Assembly: GCA_001953115.1 (NCBI GenBank)
Contig: LSSL01000031.1
Coordinates: 1 to 35,730 of the forward strand
DNA: 35,730 nucleotides
Source: Smittium mucronatum
Lineage: Eukaryota; Kickxellomycota; Harpellomycetes; Harpellales; Legeriomycetaceae
Direction: 5' to 3'
Shown: positions 13,301 to 24,098 of the stretch, piece by piece
How positions within the stretch are numbered: the stretch's first letter is position 1
Layout of the letters: each line of letters opens with the position of its first letter
Made by a program: the position numbers and the translations under genes
The notes under the pieces: generated by a model
Databases searched by the model: none
Told to the model about the DNA's origin: nothing
Seen by the model: only the letters and a program-made list of their open reading frames with translations

Positions 13301-16300
13301 GGGGTTTGGGGTTGGGTTGCTTTTGCAGGGGATCGGAGACATTTTCTAAAAGTGCAGAATCGGGTCTTGAGTGAGAAACTTCAGAGGGATTAATTGAGAG
13401 TGTATTGTTAGTTTTTTGAGAATGGTTTATTGAATTTTTAACTGGAACAGGATTTGCATTTCCGTTAAACTCGGATTTTTGGATTTTTTGAGGGATAAGT
13501 TTGCTGGTATTATTGGAGATTTTTGTTATATTTTTTATCTCTGTTTGATTTAACGCAAAGCTCTTTCCGTTTTTATTAGTAGGGTTAATAGTAGAGGTGC
13601 TGCTGAATCTGTTAATGGGCTCAAAATTATTATTTATTCTGGAAAAGTTGGGGAGGGATCTTTCATCTGTAGAATTCAAATCAAATTTAAAATTTTTTGC
13701 TAAAATTGAAATTAAAAATTATTTAGAAAGTATACCTGGTCTAGTATCTTTTTTATTAGAAGGAAATTTATTCAATTTTGAGATATCTTCGAGAAGTTTT
13801 GATTTGGAAACGCTACTAATTGTTTGTGCTAAAAATGAAGGGGTTTCTCCGTTCGACTTATCTGCGCTGGAATCTAAGTTATGAGAAATGGGAGTTGGTA
13901 TAGAACATATGGTAATATATTATATAGCTGATATCAAAAAAAAATTTAAAAAAAAGCAGTTTCTAAAGAAAAGATAAGTAAATCCATGATAAAAATATAA
14001 AATAAATTGCATATAAATAATAAAATAGCTTACAAGATGGACCAAATAAGTTTTTAATAGTAGGTTTGCCAACAGTATGACGGCTGTCATTATTGGGTTC
14101 TGGTAGTTTTCTCAATGCATTAGTGGCTGAGAGATCAGAATTGATTTTTTCTAAAGATCCCTGTAAAGATGGAGAATTTAAGTGGTTCAGACTGAATGAA
14201 GTTTGAGTATTTGAAAATCCATTCAAGAAATTTGGAGGATTTGAAGAACTGAATTCGATAGTTTTCTGAAGAGTATTTCCATTGATACTGGGGTGGTTTT
14301 TGGATGTTTTTGAACTAGGCTCCAATTTATTTCCATCTCTGAATGCCTTCCCATACTTTTTTGCAGGCGTTCTAGTTTGAAATTCGGCTCCGAGGAGATT
14401 GACTTTGGGAGGACTAGTTGAGTGACTAATATTTTTGATATTCATTAAACTATCTTTGAAGCTGGCAATATCGAAACGGGGAAGGGTGTCCCCAGTCTTA
14501 GAAATTTCGGGGTTTGGGCCAAATTCTCCTGAAGACGGTATTTTTTTGTTTTTAGGCATACTTTCTGGAGTCGGAGATATTGTTCTTTTTTTATTAGGAG
14601 ATCTGCCTGAATTTTGAAATTCTAAAACACTTTTTGAGGGTTTAAGAGGATCTGCCGATATTATATTATTAGATTCACTTATTAAATTTGTAGCTGAAAA
14701 TTTTAATTCATGGGATAATCCAGTAGTTTTTAAAACGGGAGATACACTAACGACATCTATTTCATCATTAGATTTGCTTAATGAGAGAACGGAGCCGATA
14801 TTGATTGGTTTCTCAGAATTTTCTTGAGAAATATCAACACTAAAACCTGATGTGGAGTGGGAAAACTCAATGGATGATTTATTTGGAGAAGCAGGCTTTT
14901 TAATTCCACTTCGATTTTTAGAGGGGTGATTTTTAGAAATGCACATCGGCCTAGAATTTTTTTTGGATTTGCGACTTTCTACAATTGTATCTTTACTAGA
15001 AACATTTTTGACAATCTCACCACTAGAAAAAATAGATTCTTTTTGTAATTGGTCATTTGGTGGGGCTATTTCTGGGTGTTGAATAGATTCAAGGACATCT
15101 TTATATATATTCGATATGATACTATTCGAGGAATCTAATATGTTGGATGTATAACGATTTTGGTGAGTTACAATGCTTTCTGAAATTGACAAATTTAGTG
15201 GATCCTTTGTAATTGAAGGATTGGAATTGGGCTCTATAATAGAAGCGTCTATAATTGGTTTTGTTTTTACTACAGAGGAGTTCTCAGAGGAATGGTTTTT
15301 TGGTCTTGTTAATTTAGAATTGATCTCCTCATTTGCATCAATGTTTTTTGTAATCGACTTGATGTTGACGCCTTGAATTGATGTGGTAGTATCGGGTATA
15401 GGTAACATCTCATGAGACAAATGATTTTTCTCAGGCAAAATGGAATTTATATTACCAGAAAACAATCCACCTGAAGAACGAGAAAGTTTGATTTCTGGTG
15501 CTATGGATATGGTGGGATCTTCTTGGGTGGAAAAGGGAATTTCCTTGTTTATTGATAGCTTTTCTTGAAGCCCACAACTTGTATGCTTTATGGAGTTAGA
15601 TGAAGGAGGGGACGGGTTTTTTACCTTTTTTTGGTGAGATGTATTTGGTATTTTTTGAATGAGTTCAAAAGAGGCATATTGAGGATTTTGAAGGGTTTCT
15701 GAATATTGAGATGAGTTGGTGACATCAACCCTTTTATTGAAGGCATTTTGAATTAAAGTTGCTGATTCGGAACCACGATTTTTTTGAGGGGGTTCCAACA
15801 CTTTGGACGAATCAGTAGAATAAACTTTAGACGTCGGCCCATTTGGGCTTCTAGTTAATGTGTCAGATTTATGAATAATTTGTGATATTTCTGTGGGAGG
15901 GAGGGGAGATGGATCGTTGAGATCAGCTTTAGCTGTTAATTCAATTGGGATCTTAGTTATATGGTTAATATTATGGTGATAATGAGGGATGTTATGGAGC
16001 GAATCCAAATTAGCACCTTCAACATCGGGATTCGAACCAATTATGACTTTAGTTTCTGGCTTACAGCCATAGTACTCTGGAGAGGTTTCCAAAAATTCGG
16101 AGGAATTAAGTTCTTCGGTTTTAGCTACTGAAGAAATTGAATTTCCAAATAATAGATTTGAATTATGATGCATTAGAGAGGAGTCTGGGCATAAAGGCAA
16201 ATAAGTGTCGTCAATTTTACGAACTGTTGCAGTTGAATTTTTAGTTACTGTGATAGGATTTTGAAGTTTTTGAGGGGTTTGTAAGATCTGAGATTGATTG

Positions 16301-19300
16301 GAATTACCAATTTTTTCAGTTAGGATAACAGGATTTTTGGCTACTGAGCTGGAATAATGATGTGTTTGAGGGGATTCTGATGGAAATGGTTTAGTAAAAT
16401 CGACAATTTTTGTTGATGAAACAGTTGGGTTTCGTATAACTGATCTAATATTTTGATTCTTTTGAGAGAACTCTTTGGGTGTGAGAGAATTAGTCGAATT
16501 GACCGTAGTCATAGGAGGAGTTGAACTTCGAGCTACTGAGTTAGATACGTGAATTTGTTGGTGTGGTAAAGAATTAGCGAATTGAAAAACAATTGAATTT
16601 CGATCGACAGTAGATGAGTATCCAGTATTCTTTTTTGAAAATCCTCTAGGGTCGCCGTTGATAAAATCTTGTTTTTGAACTGAAGTTAAACTTTTTTTCG
16701 GATTCGAGTCAAGAGCCTGAGTATTTATTGAATTGATACTATGTGAGTTGATAATTCCAATTGAGCTCGCATTTTTTGCATCTACAACTTGGGTTTTTAA
16801 TGAATAAGAAATAGGCTCAACTGAGTTATGTAAAAACTTTGAAGGTTCGTTTTTTAATGAATTTGAATTCGAGATTAAAATCGTTTTTTTATTCAAGATG
16901 TCACTTTTTTTTTGCTCTAAATTATTGTTGGTGATATTTCCAAAATCCTTCACCCCAGAAACTGAAAATTTTTTGTCTGGCGATGAAGGATGTGTATGTC
17001 CAACAGGTTTTGTGGAATTCGAGCCCCGGGTTTGCTCCCCATTATTGTTTTGATTTTGAAGTAGAGATTTAGAAATGTTGTGTTCTATTCCAGGCCTTTG
17101 AACATATTTAAGTAAATTTAAATCTTGTGTTGAATCGATTGATTCAAAGCTGTCTTTTTTGTGTTCCAGGTTATTAATTTTCAACCTTTCGAGACAAAGA
17201 TTCCCATCGTTATTTTTCCCCGCTAAAATGGGCCTCTTTTGTAAATGGTTAAGATCGTTTTGATTTTTAGATTCAGAACTTCTATCGATATGGAGATATT
17301 GTGCATTTGACATCATTTGATCTGTTCTAGATGAGTTTTGATCGATACTGGATTTTTTAATTTTTTCCAATTCGTTAATATTTTGTGATAAAACCGCTTC
17401 TTGGCGAAAATTTGGTTGTTTTAATGGATGACTTTGTGATATTACCTGTTGAGGTTCGATAATTTGTAGTGGATTTAGCGCTGGTGGTGGGTAATGATTT
17501 TTTAAGGGTAGAGAGGATGTTCGTTGTTGATTGTTGGGCTGAAGCTGAAGCTGGGGCGTGGTTTTGGTTTGAAATATCTGGTGGTCAGTAGTGTGTTCGG
17601 GTTGAATTCCAATTGGCCGCTGAGCGGTAGATTGGGTTTGAGAACCTTTTTGTTGTATGATGGAATTAGATTGAAACTCTTGATATTTTTCGTGAAGATT
17701 TTCTCCCTGAGATAAATGTCTTTGTTGATGGGTTTTAATTAGCTGCTGATGCTGATCATGTAAATTTTTTAAAGTTCTAAATTTTTGTAGGTGCATTTGC
17801 AATTGCCTTATAAGTCCCACTTGAATTGGGTTGGGATCTTGCCCGATTTTTTGGCTTAATTGTAGCTTTTGAAACTCCTGAAAATGAAGTTCTTGTTGCT
17901 GCTGCACAGTTAGATTCGTAGAATGCTTTTCTTGTTGCTGTGTTTGAAAAGTGTTTTGGTCACTAAGTGCTTGATACGACTGTTGGTTTTGAGCCTGTTT
18001 CTGTGGAATTTTTTTTTGAAACCGATCAGTTTTTTTGTAATCCACAGCATTCTGATTAACCCAATTTGCAGCCTGTTGTTGTTGGAGGATCTTTTGAGGA
18101 GGTTTTTGTTGTTTAGTCAGAATTTGAGCAGATTTCTGATTTAGCATCTGGTGTTGAGGTAATTTTTGTAGATTTTGAAAATTAGAATCCTTCTGGAATT
18201 GATGTTGAGCGTTACGCATTTGATTGCTGATGTTTGGCTGAATCTGAGGCACGTAGTATTGCTGAGTTTGATGAAGCGCTTGAGCTTGTTGCTGGTAATT
18301 TTGTGCATTTTGATGAATTGCAATATCCTGATTTTGAAAATTTTGCATTTGATTTTGTATATACCCACTTAGAATTTCTTGCGGATTAATGCGGTTATTT
18401 AAAATCTGGTTTTGGATCTGAGGTCGTATTTGATATTGCTTCTGTAAACCAATTTTATGCGTTTGTTGCTTTTGCAAATTATATTCGCGTATAGCATTTT
18501 CATGACTATGAACAATAGAGTCTTTGTTGATTTCGACACTCGATTTAGGGAGAGCCATGGGAGGTATACTATCGGGATCCGGATTACATTTATTAGAATT
18601 ATATCTATTGGACGGCATGTTAAAATTATTGAAATTTTGTTGTTCCGCATAAGGTGCTGAATTAAAACGAGGTGCATAGCTCTGATGAGGTGGAGGAAGT
18701 GGGGTAAATTTCTGTGGTTTCTTTTTATTTATAGGATCAGAGGTCGAATTAAAATAGTTTAAAAGACTTTTTTGTTGTGGTTCAAGAGAAAAGTGAGGAT
18801 TTACCTTGTTTAAGTCTTCATTGTTTTGATCATCATCCTCGATTATTAAGATAGGATTTGATATACTATTTTGACACTCTGCAGAATTTTCAGTGTTGTT
18901 TTCGGCTTTTTGGGATGTAGAATTATGTGGCAATGCTGACTCTGGGTGGCTAAAAGATTGGTCATTGCTGGAATTAACATGTTTATGCAAAGTGAAAGTA
19001 TCAAGTTTTTCGTTTGGTTTTAAAGGATTAGAGAATTGATCTCCGATTGTGGAGGGAAGAGAATCAGAGAGTTTATTTTCGGGGTTATTGAGATTTTTTG
19101 CAGAGTCTTTGGCTAAAATTGAAGTATTAATTTTTATTGAAAAATGCGCAGGTAGTGAGTTTTTGGAGGATTGAGAATCAGTATGTTCCATTCTATTTGA
19201 AGATAAATCCGGAGTTTTTCTAGACTGGTTTTTTGTATTTAAGCTTATGGGAACACCTTGTATTGAGGAATCAAATTTAACGTAAGTAACGCCTGAGTTC

Positions 19301-20252
19301 CAGAAGCCTAATTTTTCATTAGAAGGGGTTTGGGTTCCCGAAGGAAACTTTTCGGGGGGAGCTTCTACAGCAACCGAGCCTTTAGATAACTGATTAGTAG
19401 ATGATCCTATTTTATTTTTTTGTGTGCAGAAATCAGTACAATGTTTATTAATTAAATCCTTGCTATGAATGTCACTTTTTATGTGATAAGTGGAATCAGT
19501 GGGAGGATTTGGGGACAAAGTCTCAAGACGGGGATTTTCAAACTGAATATCCTTAAAATTCTGAATAGAATCTCCATGTGAGAAAGAGGAACCTGGGTTG
19601 TAAGAATTTAAACCGTTACTCGAAATTGAGGCGTTTTGGTAAGCAGAAACACTTTTTTTAATGCTGCTGGAAGAATCAACTGGTTCCCGGAAACTGGAAA
19701 TTTTCAAGACATTATGATAATGGTCTATTGAGTATTTTTTAAAAGTTAACAATAAGTAAAGGATGGAGTTACATAAAAAAATATTAATCTTAATATGAAA
19801 TGATGATGTTAAATTTTAAAAAAATAGTATTAAAGGGAGTAGTAGAAAGTGGTGGTATTATGGAAAATGAAATAGAAGAGGTGATGAAATCCAAGATTAC
19901 AGGGATTATAAATTAGCAATATCAAAATCTTTAAAATATAAGCATGTTTTAGGTTTAATTTGTAGAAAACGCATTATCGTTTAAATTTATTTATTTTATT
20001 CGTACCTGATGAACTAAAATTTGGTATTTTTTGGTCGTTAGACTTATATAAGCTTGATTTTTTCAGGCTTCGAGCTGAATCTAAATCAATGTTATTAGAT
20101 GGAGGAAAAGAGTAATCGCTTCGGAGGTTTTTATTTTCTAAATCTCTTTTAGAATCATTACCGGAAACATCTCCGTATCTATTTATTTTATTTTTATGGC
20201 TCCCATCTTTGTCTAAATCCAACTCTGGATAGTGGGAGCCTGATGGGTTCAT
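10305..20252 (-). CDS. giant Ser/Asn/Gln-rich protein with C-terminal degenerate pogo/CENP-B-type transposase (DDE_1) domain
   Basis: Proposed exons on the minus strand are 20252-20006, 19724-14034, 13873-13736 and 13666-10305, giving 3146 codons and a protein of about 3145 residues. Donors are GTACGA, GTAAGC and GTATAC; acceptors are ATAG, TTAG and ACAG; every junction is phase 1, so the frame closes. The last acceptor could instead lie at 13700, adding 11 residues in frame. The start is ATG 20252 (MNPSGSHYPELDLD). The long exons have no early ATG of their own, so they must be downstream exons. Order: disordered S/N/K-rich stretch; SIM-like PILIIEDDD and PIP-box QKSLLNYF near 374-407; Q-rich segment at about 500-863; 32-residue repeats at about 1145-1436; more disorder; basic NLS-like patches (KRRKFNKNK, KRKKAR); two CENP-B-type helix-turn-helix segments; the DDE_1 domain; SIM-like VIEILDDSDEE; and a basic helical tail. 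The family bears on DNA binding and chromatin (CENP-B, fission-yeast Abp1/Cbh). Catalytic loss suggests domestication. The exact function is unknown. Confidence 0.72.
10776..10814 (-). other. SIM-like motif in the C-terminal tail of the giant protein
   Basis: The encoded string EITVIEILDDSDEE is a hydrophobic core (VIEIL) followed by an acidic/serine run, the usual form of a SUMO-interacting motif that can be boosted by CK2 phosphorylation. It sits about 150 residues downstream of the end of the transposase-like domain. The call is motif-based only. Confidence 0.5.
11190..12020 (-). other. DDE_1 (pogo/Tigger/CENP-B) domain with degenerate catalytic triad
   Basis: The segment aligns by eye to the DDE_1 family. 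FSVQETGLLYRM stands for the usual F-x-x-D-E-T-G-L; NERMVGILCSNSTGSKKMP and WVVGN match the following strands; IEWLRWFDNSM matches the EWL-helix; LILSENSVHF stands for LLLDNCxxH; SWLLPFDNGISQLFRICYR stands for LLQPLDQGVIxxFKxxYR. The three catalytic Asp positions read Q, S and D (full-length residues about 2578, 2705 and 2738). The tail (VSILAMTFSWDKDVPESYILGCFNEMQI) matches the end of the family domain. Cleavage and strand transfer should not be possible, but DNA binding may remain. Confidence 0.85.
12120..12776 (-). other. CENP-B-type DNA-binding region (two helix-turn-helix segments)
   Basis: The first segment (FITYELIYACSVYSEHFPG... through SKVSIRRLRQL, then LKILESILINWVNERI) resembles the N-terminal CENP-B/psq HTH and the start of the Tc5-type HTH. 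An acidic and basic insert follows (SDDSQSDSDKDQE, then KRKKAR). The second segment (SMEWMEKSLRRMLVRF and FRDFIVYFQTVHNISIWKM) matches the helix that precedes the DDE domain in pogo proteins. The insert makes this region longer than in typical pogo transposases. Confidence 0.6.
15664..16539 (-). repeat. about nine degenerate 32-residue (96-bp) coding repeats in the giant gene
   Basis: Successive units begin SVARSSTPPMTTV, SVIRNPTVSSTKIVD, SVAKNPVILTEKIGN, TVTKNSTATVRKIDD, LLFGNSISSVAKTEE and onward to TLIQNAFNKRVDVTN. Spacing is 32 residues, with two units near 34. The shared pattern is roughly (S/T)-V-x-(K/R)-N-P/S-x3-T-x-K-(I/V)-x-(D/N), then SPQ and H-x-H further on. Nucleotide identity between units is low, so the array is old. 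Confidence 0.65.
17383..18474 (-). other. Gln-rich low-complexity segment of the giant protein
   Basis: About 360 residues are dominated by Gln with Asn, His and Lys (for example QNAQNYQQQAQALHQTQQYY). CAA and CAG codons are mixed, with no long pure codon run. Such segments are usually disordered or coiled and mediate self-association or condensates in fungal nuclear proteins; that role is inferred here. Confidence 0.8.
18751..18852 (-). other. SIM-like motif followed by a PIP-box in the giant protein
   Basis: The codons at 18852-18826 give ILIIEDDDQ, a SUMO-interacting-motif type string. The codons at 18774-18751 give QKSLLNYF, which fits the PCNA-interacting consensus Q-x-x-(L/I/M)-x-x-(F/Y)-(F/Y) at every position. 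The two lie 17 residues apart. The combination of SUMO and PCNA binding in one short stretch is known in yeast Srs2. The call rests on motifs alone. Confidence 0.55.
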
Positions 20253-21114
20253 TGGTACAGGAATTGATAACACGAAATAAATAAAAGTGGTGTATAATAA
20301 TTTAACGAAATAGGATTAAATGTATTGCTCAAAATATCTATATTTCCCCTAGTTGAAAAAACTAATTTTTTTGGCTTACCAGATCATTATTACACAGATA
20401 TTATGTTAAGTCATAATCACCATCTATTCCTTTTTTTTCTCCCTCTGCCTATAGCTGTACACTGCTGCGCCCATTTAGCGAATAAAAATTTCAAGCTACG
20501 GAAAAACATCAAAAAAATAAAAATTAAAGTATATTATTGGTAATTTTTACTATGGCATTCAATGAGGGAGAATAAATTAAATATATTGGCCTAAAATTTC
20601 AAGAAATAAATACACTCGGCCTGTTATTAGAGTTAAATTTTTAAATGAAAATAATAACTTGTCAAATGGCTCTCTAAATTATGTAGGAAAAAAAATCGAT
20701 AAATGCTCAAGCCTATTATTAAATAAATGACCCAATCCTGATACAGGGAGGTATTGGCAATAAATAGCAATCCAATGACAGTTTTTAGTCTTGGAATTGT
20801 AATGAAGGTTTCCCATAAAAAAAATAAAAATGCTCAAGCTTATTTAGAAAAGCTATAAAAAAAAATCCATTGAAGTCGAACAAATATTAACAAACAATTG
20901 TATTTTCATAGCCTAGCGCTAAATCACCTTGGTAAAATTAATACCCAAAAAATCAGATGTGCTGGCTATATCTTGGTTTTTATTTTTGTATCACAGAATT
21001 TTGTTGTAAGATAACGTCATCAAAAACTATACTAAAAAATTATGAAAAAAAGTTAAATACGTTTAGAAAAGACTATTGTCCTAGCTATAATAAGACCCTC
21101 TGCTGGAATACCGG
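20253..21114. other. upstream region of the giant gene
   Basis: This AT-rich spacer should hold the promoter and 5' UTR of the minus-strand giant gene. It contains a direct repeat AAATGCTCAAGC (20701-20712 and 20828-20839) and the second copy of the dispersed 47-bp repeat. No gene is seen. Confidence 0.5.
20982..21027. repeat. dispersed 47-bp repeat, copy 2
   Basis: This copy matches 2811-2857 in the same orientation, with core TAAGATAACGTCAT. Homology stops at about the same limits as in copy 1, but no flanking direct repeats are seen here. It lies about 90 bp left of the GC-rich border of the N run. Confidence 0.6.
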
Positions 21115-21979
21115 CTGTGTACCTACGGGAAAAGGGCGCAATCTACCAACAGAAAGACCCCCCCCCCCTNNNNNNNNNNNNNNNNNNNNNNNNNNNNNNN
21201 NNNNNNNNNNNNNNNNNNNNNNNNNNNNNNNNNNNNNNNNNNNNNNNNNNNNNNNNNNNNNNNNNNNNNNNNNNNNNNNNNNNNNNNNNNNNNNNNNNNN
21301 NNNNNNNNNNNNNNNNNNNNNNNNNNNNNNNNNNNNNNNNNNNNNNNNNNNNNNNNNNNNNNNNNNNNNNNNNNNNNNNNNNNNNNNNNNNNNNNNNNNN
21401 NNNNNNNNNNNNNNNNNNNNNNNNNNNNNNNNNNNNNNNNNNNNNNNNNNNNNNNNNNNNNNNNNNNNNNNNNNNNNNNNNNNNNNNNNNNNNNNNNNNN
21501 NNNNNNNNNNNNNNNNNNNNNNNNNNNNNNNNNNNNNNNNNNNNNNNNNNNNNNNNNNNNNNNNNNNNNNNNNNNNNNNNNNNNNNNNNNNNNNNNNNNN
21601 NNNNNNNNNNNNNNNNNNNNNNNNNNNNNNNNNNNNNNNNNNNNNNNNNNNNNNNNNNNNNNNNNNNNNNNNNNNNNNNNNNNNNNNNNNNNNNNNNNNN
21701 NNNNNNNNNNNNNNNNNNNNNNNNNNNNNNNNNNNNNNNNNNNNNNNNNNNNNNNNNNNNNNNNNNNNNNNNNNNNNNNNNNNNNNNNNNNNNNNNNNNN
21801 NNNNNNNNNNNNNNNNNNNNNNNNNNNNNNNNNNNNNNNNNNNNNNNNNNNNNNNNNNNNNGCTATGATAAACGATCGGCTCCTTCTGTTTCGAGATGGT
21901 CCTCCTCTGGAATCGCTATCCACTGAATCGCTGTGCGCTGTCTTCACTACTCCCAACCAAGAATAGTACAACACTGTGT
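21115..21979 (-). mobile_element. probable LTR-type element around an assembly gap
   Basis: GC-rich borders surround the N run inside AT-rich DNA. The right border, read on the minus strand, begins TGTTGTACTATTCTTGGTTG at 21973, a typical LTR-like start. The hexamer CTGTGT occurs just outside both borders (21115-21120 and 21974-21979), as a target-site duplication would. The left border does not show a clear TG/CA terminus, so the call stays tentative. It could be a solo LTR or a longer retrotransposon collapsed in the assembly. Confidence 0.4.
21170..21861. other. assembly gap (692 N)
   Basis: This is an unresolved run of N. A C homopolymer of about 11 bases lies just left of it, which may have helped break the assembly. 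Content is unknown, and any open frame spanning it is meaningless. Confidence 0.99.
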
Positions 21980-24098
21980 GAATTTTTAGTTTATTGTAAC
22001 TCGAAATTTACACTATTAATCCCCTAAAGCATGGCTAGTCATTTCACTCTTATGGGAGCTATTTCTTGGTTAGGAGTAGAATGTTAACGAAAATAGAATG
22101 GTATCCTTGCGATAGAAGAATGAAACAAGCTATCAAAGTTTTTGGCATAAAAAATATCAAGTTAATTTTGAAAATTGATTCGGAATATATTCGCGCTTTT
22201 TTCATGGACTTGTTTTAAAATCTTGTTCCTTCTAAAAAAATTCTTGATGTGCGTTCTATTGACTTTGCTTTTTTCCCAAACAATTAACATATAGCTTAGG
22301 CTAGCGAGATATTAATTAATGAAACAAGTTTAACGACTATATCTAAGTTTCTAAATTAAAATTAAATCAAATCAAATGCATTTATTACAGTGGACAAGTT
22401 TTTCTTTTTTTTAGGTGGCCAAATATCTTCATTAGCCGATTTTCGTGATATTCAGAAAAAGCTTTAGTTATTAAGAGAACTTTTTTCTTTTATGATTTTT
22501 GAGTTATAGTACAGTAAACCCCGATGTAAAATCGGTTCCTATAGTAAAAAACATCTCTTCAAAAAGCTATTTTGACGTTTTAAAACATTCATATAACAGA
22601 GGCTAATTAAGATACAAATTAACCTGAATATCCTTGAAAATAAACAACTAAATATATACTTTATTGGAAATTTTTAAATAGAACATAATTCTGAATATAT
22701 ACATGATAAATGCTCAGGTAGTTTACCTGAAATGAGCTAAATCCTTGTTAAATCAAAAGCTTGAAATATTGCATCAAACAAAGGAGTCGGGCGATAGAGA
22801 AGCAAATCGATTTTAAGTGATTTTTATTTTAGGAATCGCTGAGCCAACTTTGTGGAAAGCACTATAATACTTGATGAATATGAAAAAAAGTGTGCTATTT
22901 CAGAGCTAAAATTAAAATAACGCATAAAAAGCACATTTAATAAAAAAAAATTATAAGAGCTTTTTTTTAATAATATGAAGAGATACAAGAAAAGTTTTAT
23001 CGAATAAAAATTTGGTGTTTTAAAGTTAGGAATATGGAAAAGGCTGGTTTATGGGAGGGAGGTGGGGGTGGATAGATGGATGGATGGAAAAATCCTATTA
23101 AATCCGGAGATAAATACAGGATGTTAGTAAAGGACTATTTTAATTTTTACAATACTATGGATAAAAGGTATTACATAGGTTCCAACGAAAAAATAATGTA
23201 AGGAAAGGTGGTTTCTTCAAATTCCGAGAATGCCTATTCGGTTTTTTCTTAAAAAAATTACTGCGATATTTCCTAGGATAATCACACATGTTACTTTTAG
23301 TTTGAATAAACTTTCTATTTTAGTGTGGTTTTTGCATAAATTTTATTTATTTTGCAGTAAAATTTTAAAACGAGTAGATAATATTGTAAAATTTTCGTGG
23401 CTTTTTCCTGATTTTTTGTTATAGATAGATCAAGCTTTTAGGGGAAAATTCGGATATCTCATTCTCCATCTTCTCAACAGAATTAATTTTATCGCATATG
23501 TATACATTTTTTCATTTAAATGACTAGATTAAATTTCTATTACTTTTAGGCTACATAAATTTAACAAATCTGCGTTCTTTTTATCCAATTAATTATTCGT
23601 GATTTTACACTTTTTATCTATAAAAAAAAATGGTTGTGAGGGTATTAACGTTTTAATTCGGGTAAAAAAAACAGATAGTATCATTATTTTATTCTCTCAA
23701 GAATTTATTTAAAGCATAAAATTTTAAAATGATGTTTTAACTTTCCTATTTTTAATCGTATTTAAATTAAAAATTATGACATTTTTAAAACCCCTTTATA
23801 TTGAATCAAACTCATTTTTCTTTGTTAAAGACATAAAAATTGCTATATTTATGAAAAAACAACTTTGAAGTTTATTGAAAGTATCCAGCAGACCTTTTTT
23901 AGTTTCCGAAAAAAAATTTCGTCGAAATAGGCTATTTAGAGTACCAAGGAATCTCTTTTAATTCTTTTATTAATTCCACTAATCGATAATAATTCTTACA
24001 TCTAGACGTACTCATAGTGAATATCAACGCCCAGAACCTCTTTAAATAATTTATATTGATTTTATTTCTATTTTTTATGAACTTTATTTTTCCTTTCA
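21980..24098. other. AT-rich region without a gene
   Basis: No coding frame is convincing. It holds a transposon-end-like sequence at 22510-22539, a small hairpin (22712-22737, CAGGTA/TACCTG stem) and a GGAT microsatellite near 23069-23087. Confidence 0.6.
22510..22539 (+). mobile_element. possible pogo/Tigger-type terminal inverted repeat end
   Basis: After a TA dinucleotide the sequence reads CAGTAAACCCCGATGTAAAA followed by TCGGTTCC. The form CAGT-A-ACCCCG-T-TAA is typical of pogo/Tc1-type ends, which insert at TA. It includes a small palindrome CCGAT-GTAAA-ATCGG. No matching inverted end is seen in the window, so this is a solo end or chance. Confidence 0.35.

Noticed and set aside
13679..13699. 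Treating the transposase exon as its own gene starting near 13679
   Set aside because: The apparent start is TTG, there is no ATG for the next 327 codons, and an upstream exon joins in frame.
17524..18677. Several plus- and other-frame minus-strand open frames opposite or within the Gln-rich segment
   Set aside because: They arise from the CAA/CAG-rich codons of the giant gene read in other frames, giving artificial Leu/Val/Ile-rich peptides.
20957..21974. Open frames spanning the N run on both strands
   Set aside because: Most codons are N, so they carry no evidence of coding.
23230..23424. A 64-residue hydrophobic open frame
   Set aside because: The Phe/Ile/Leu-rich composition is what AT-rich DNA gives by chance, and there is no domain or splice support.
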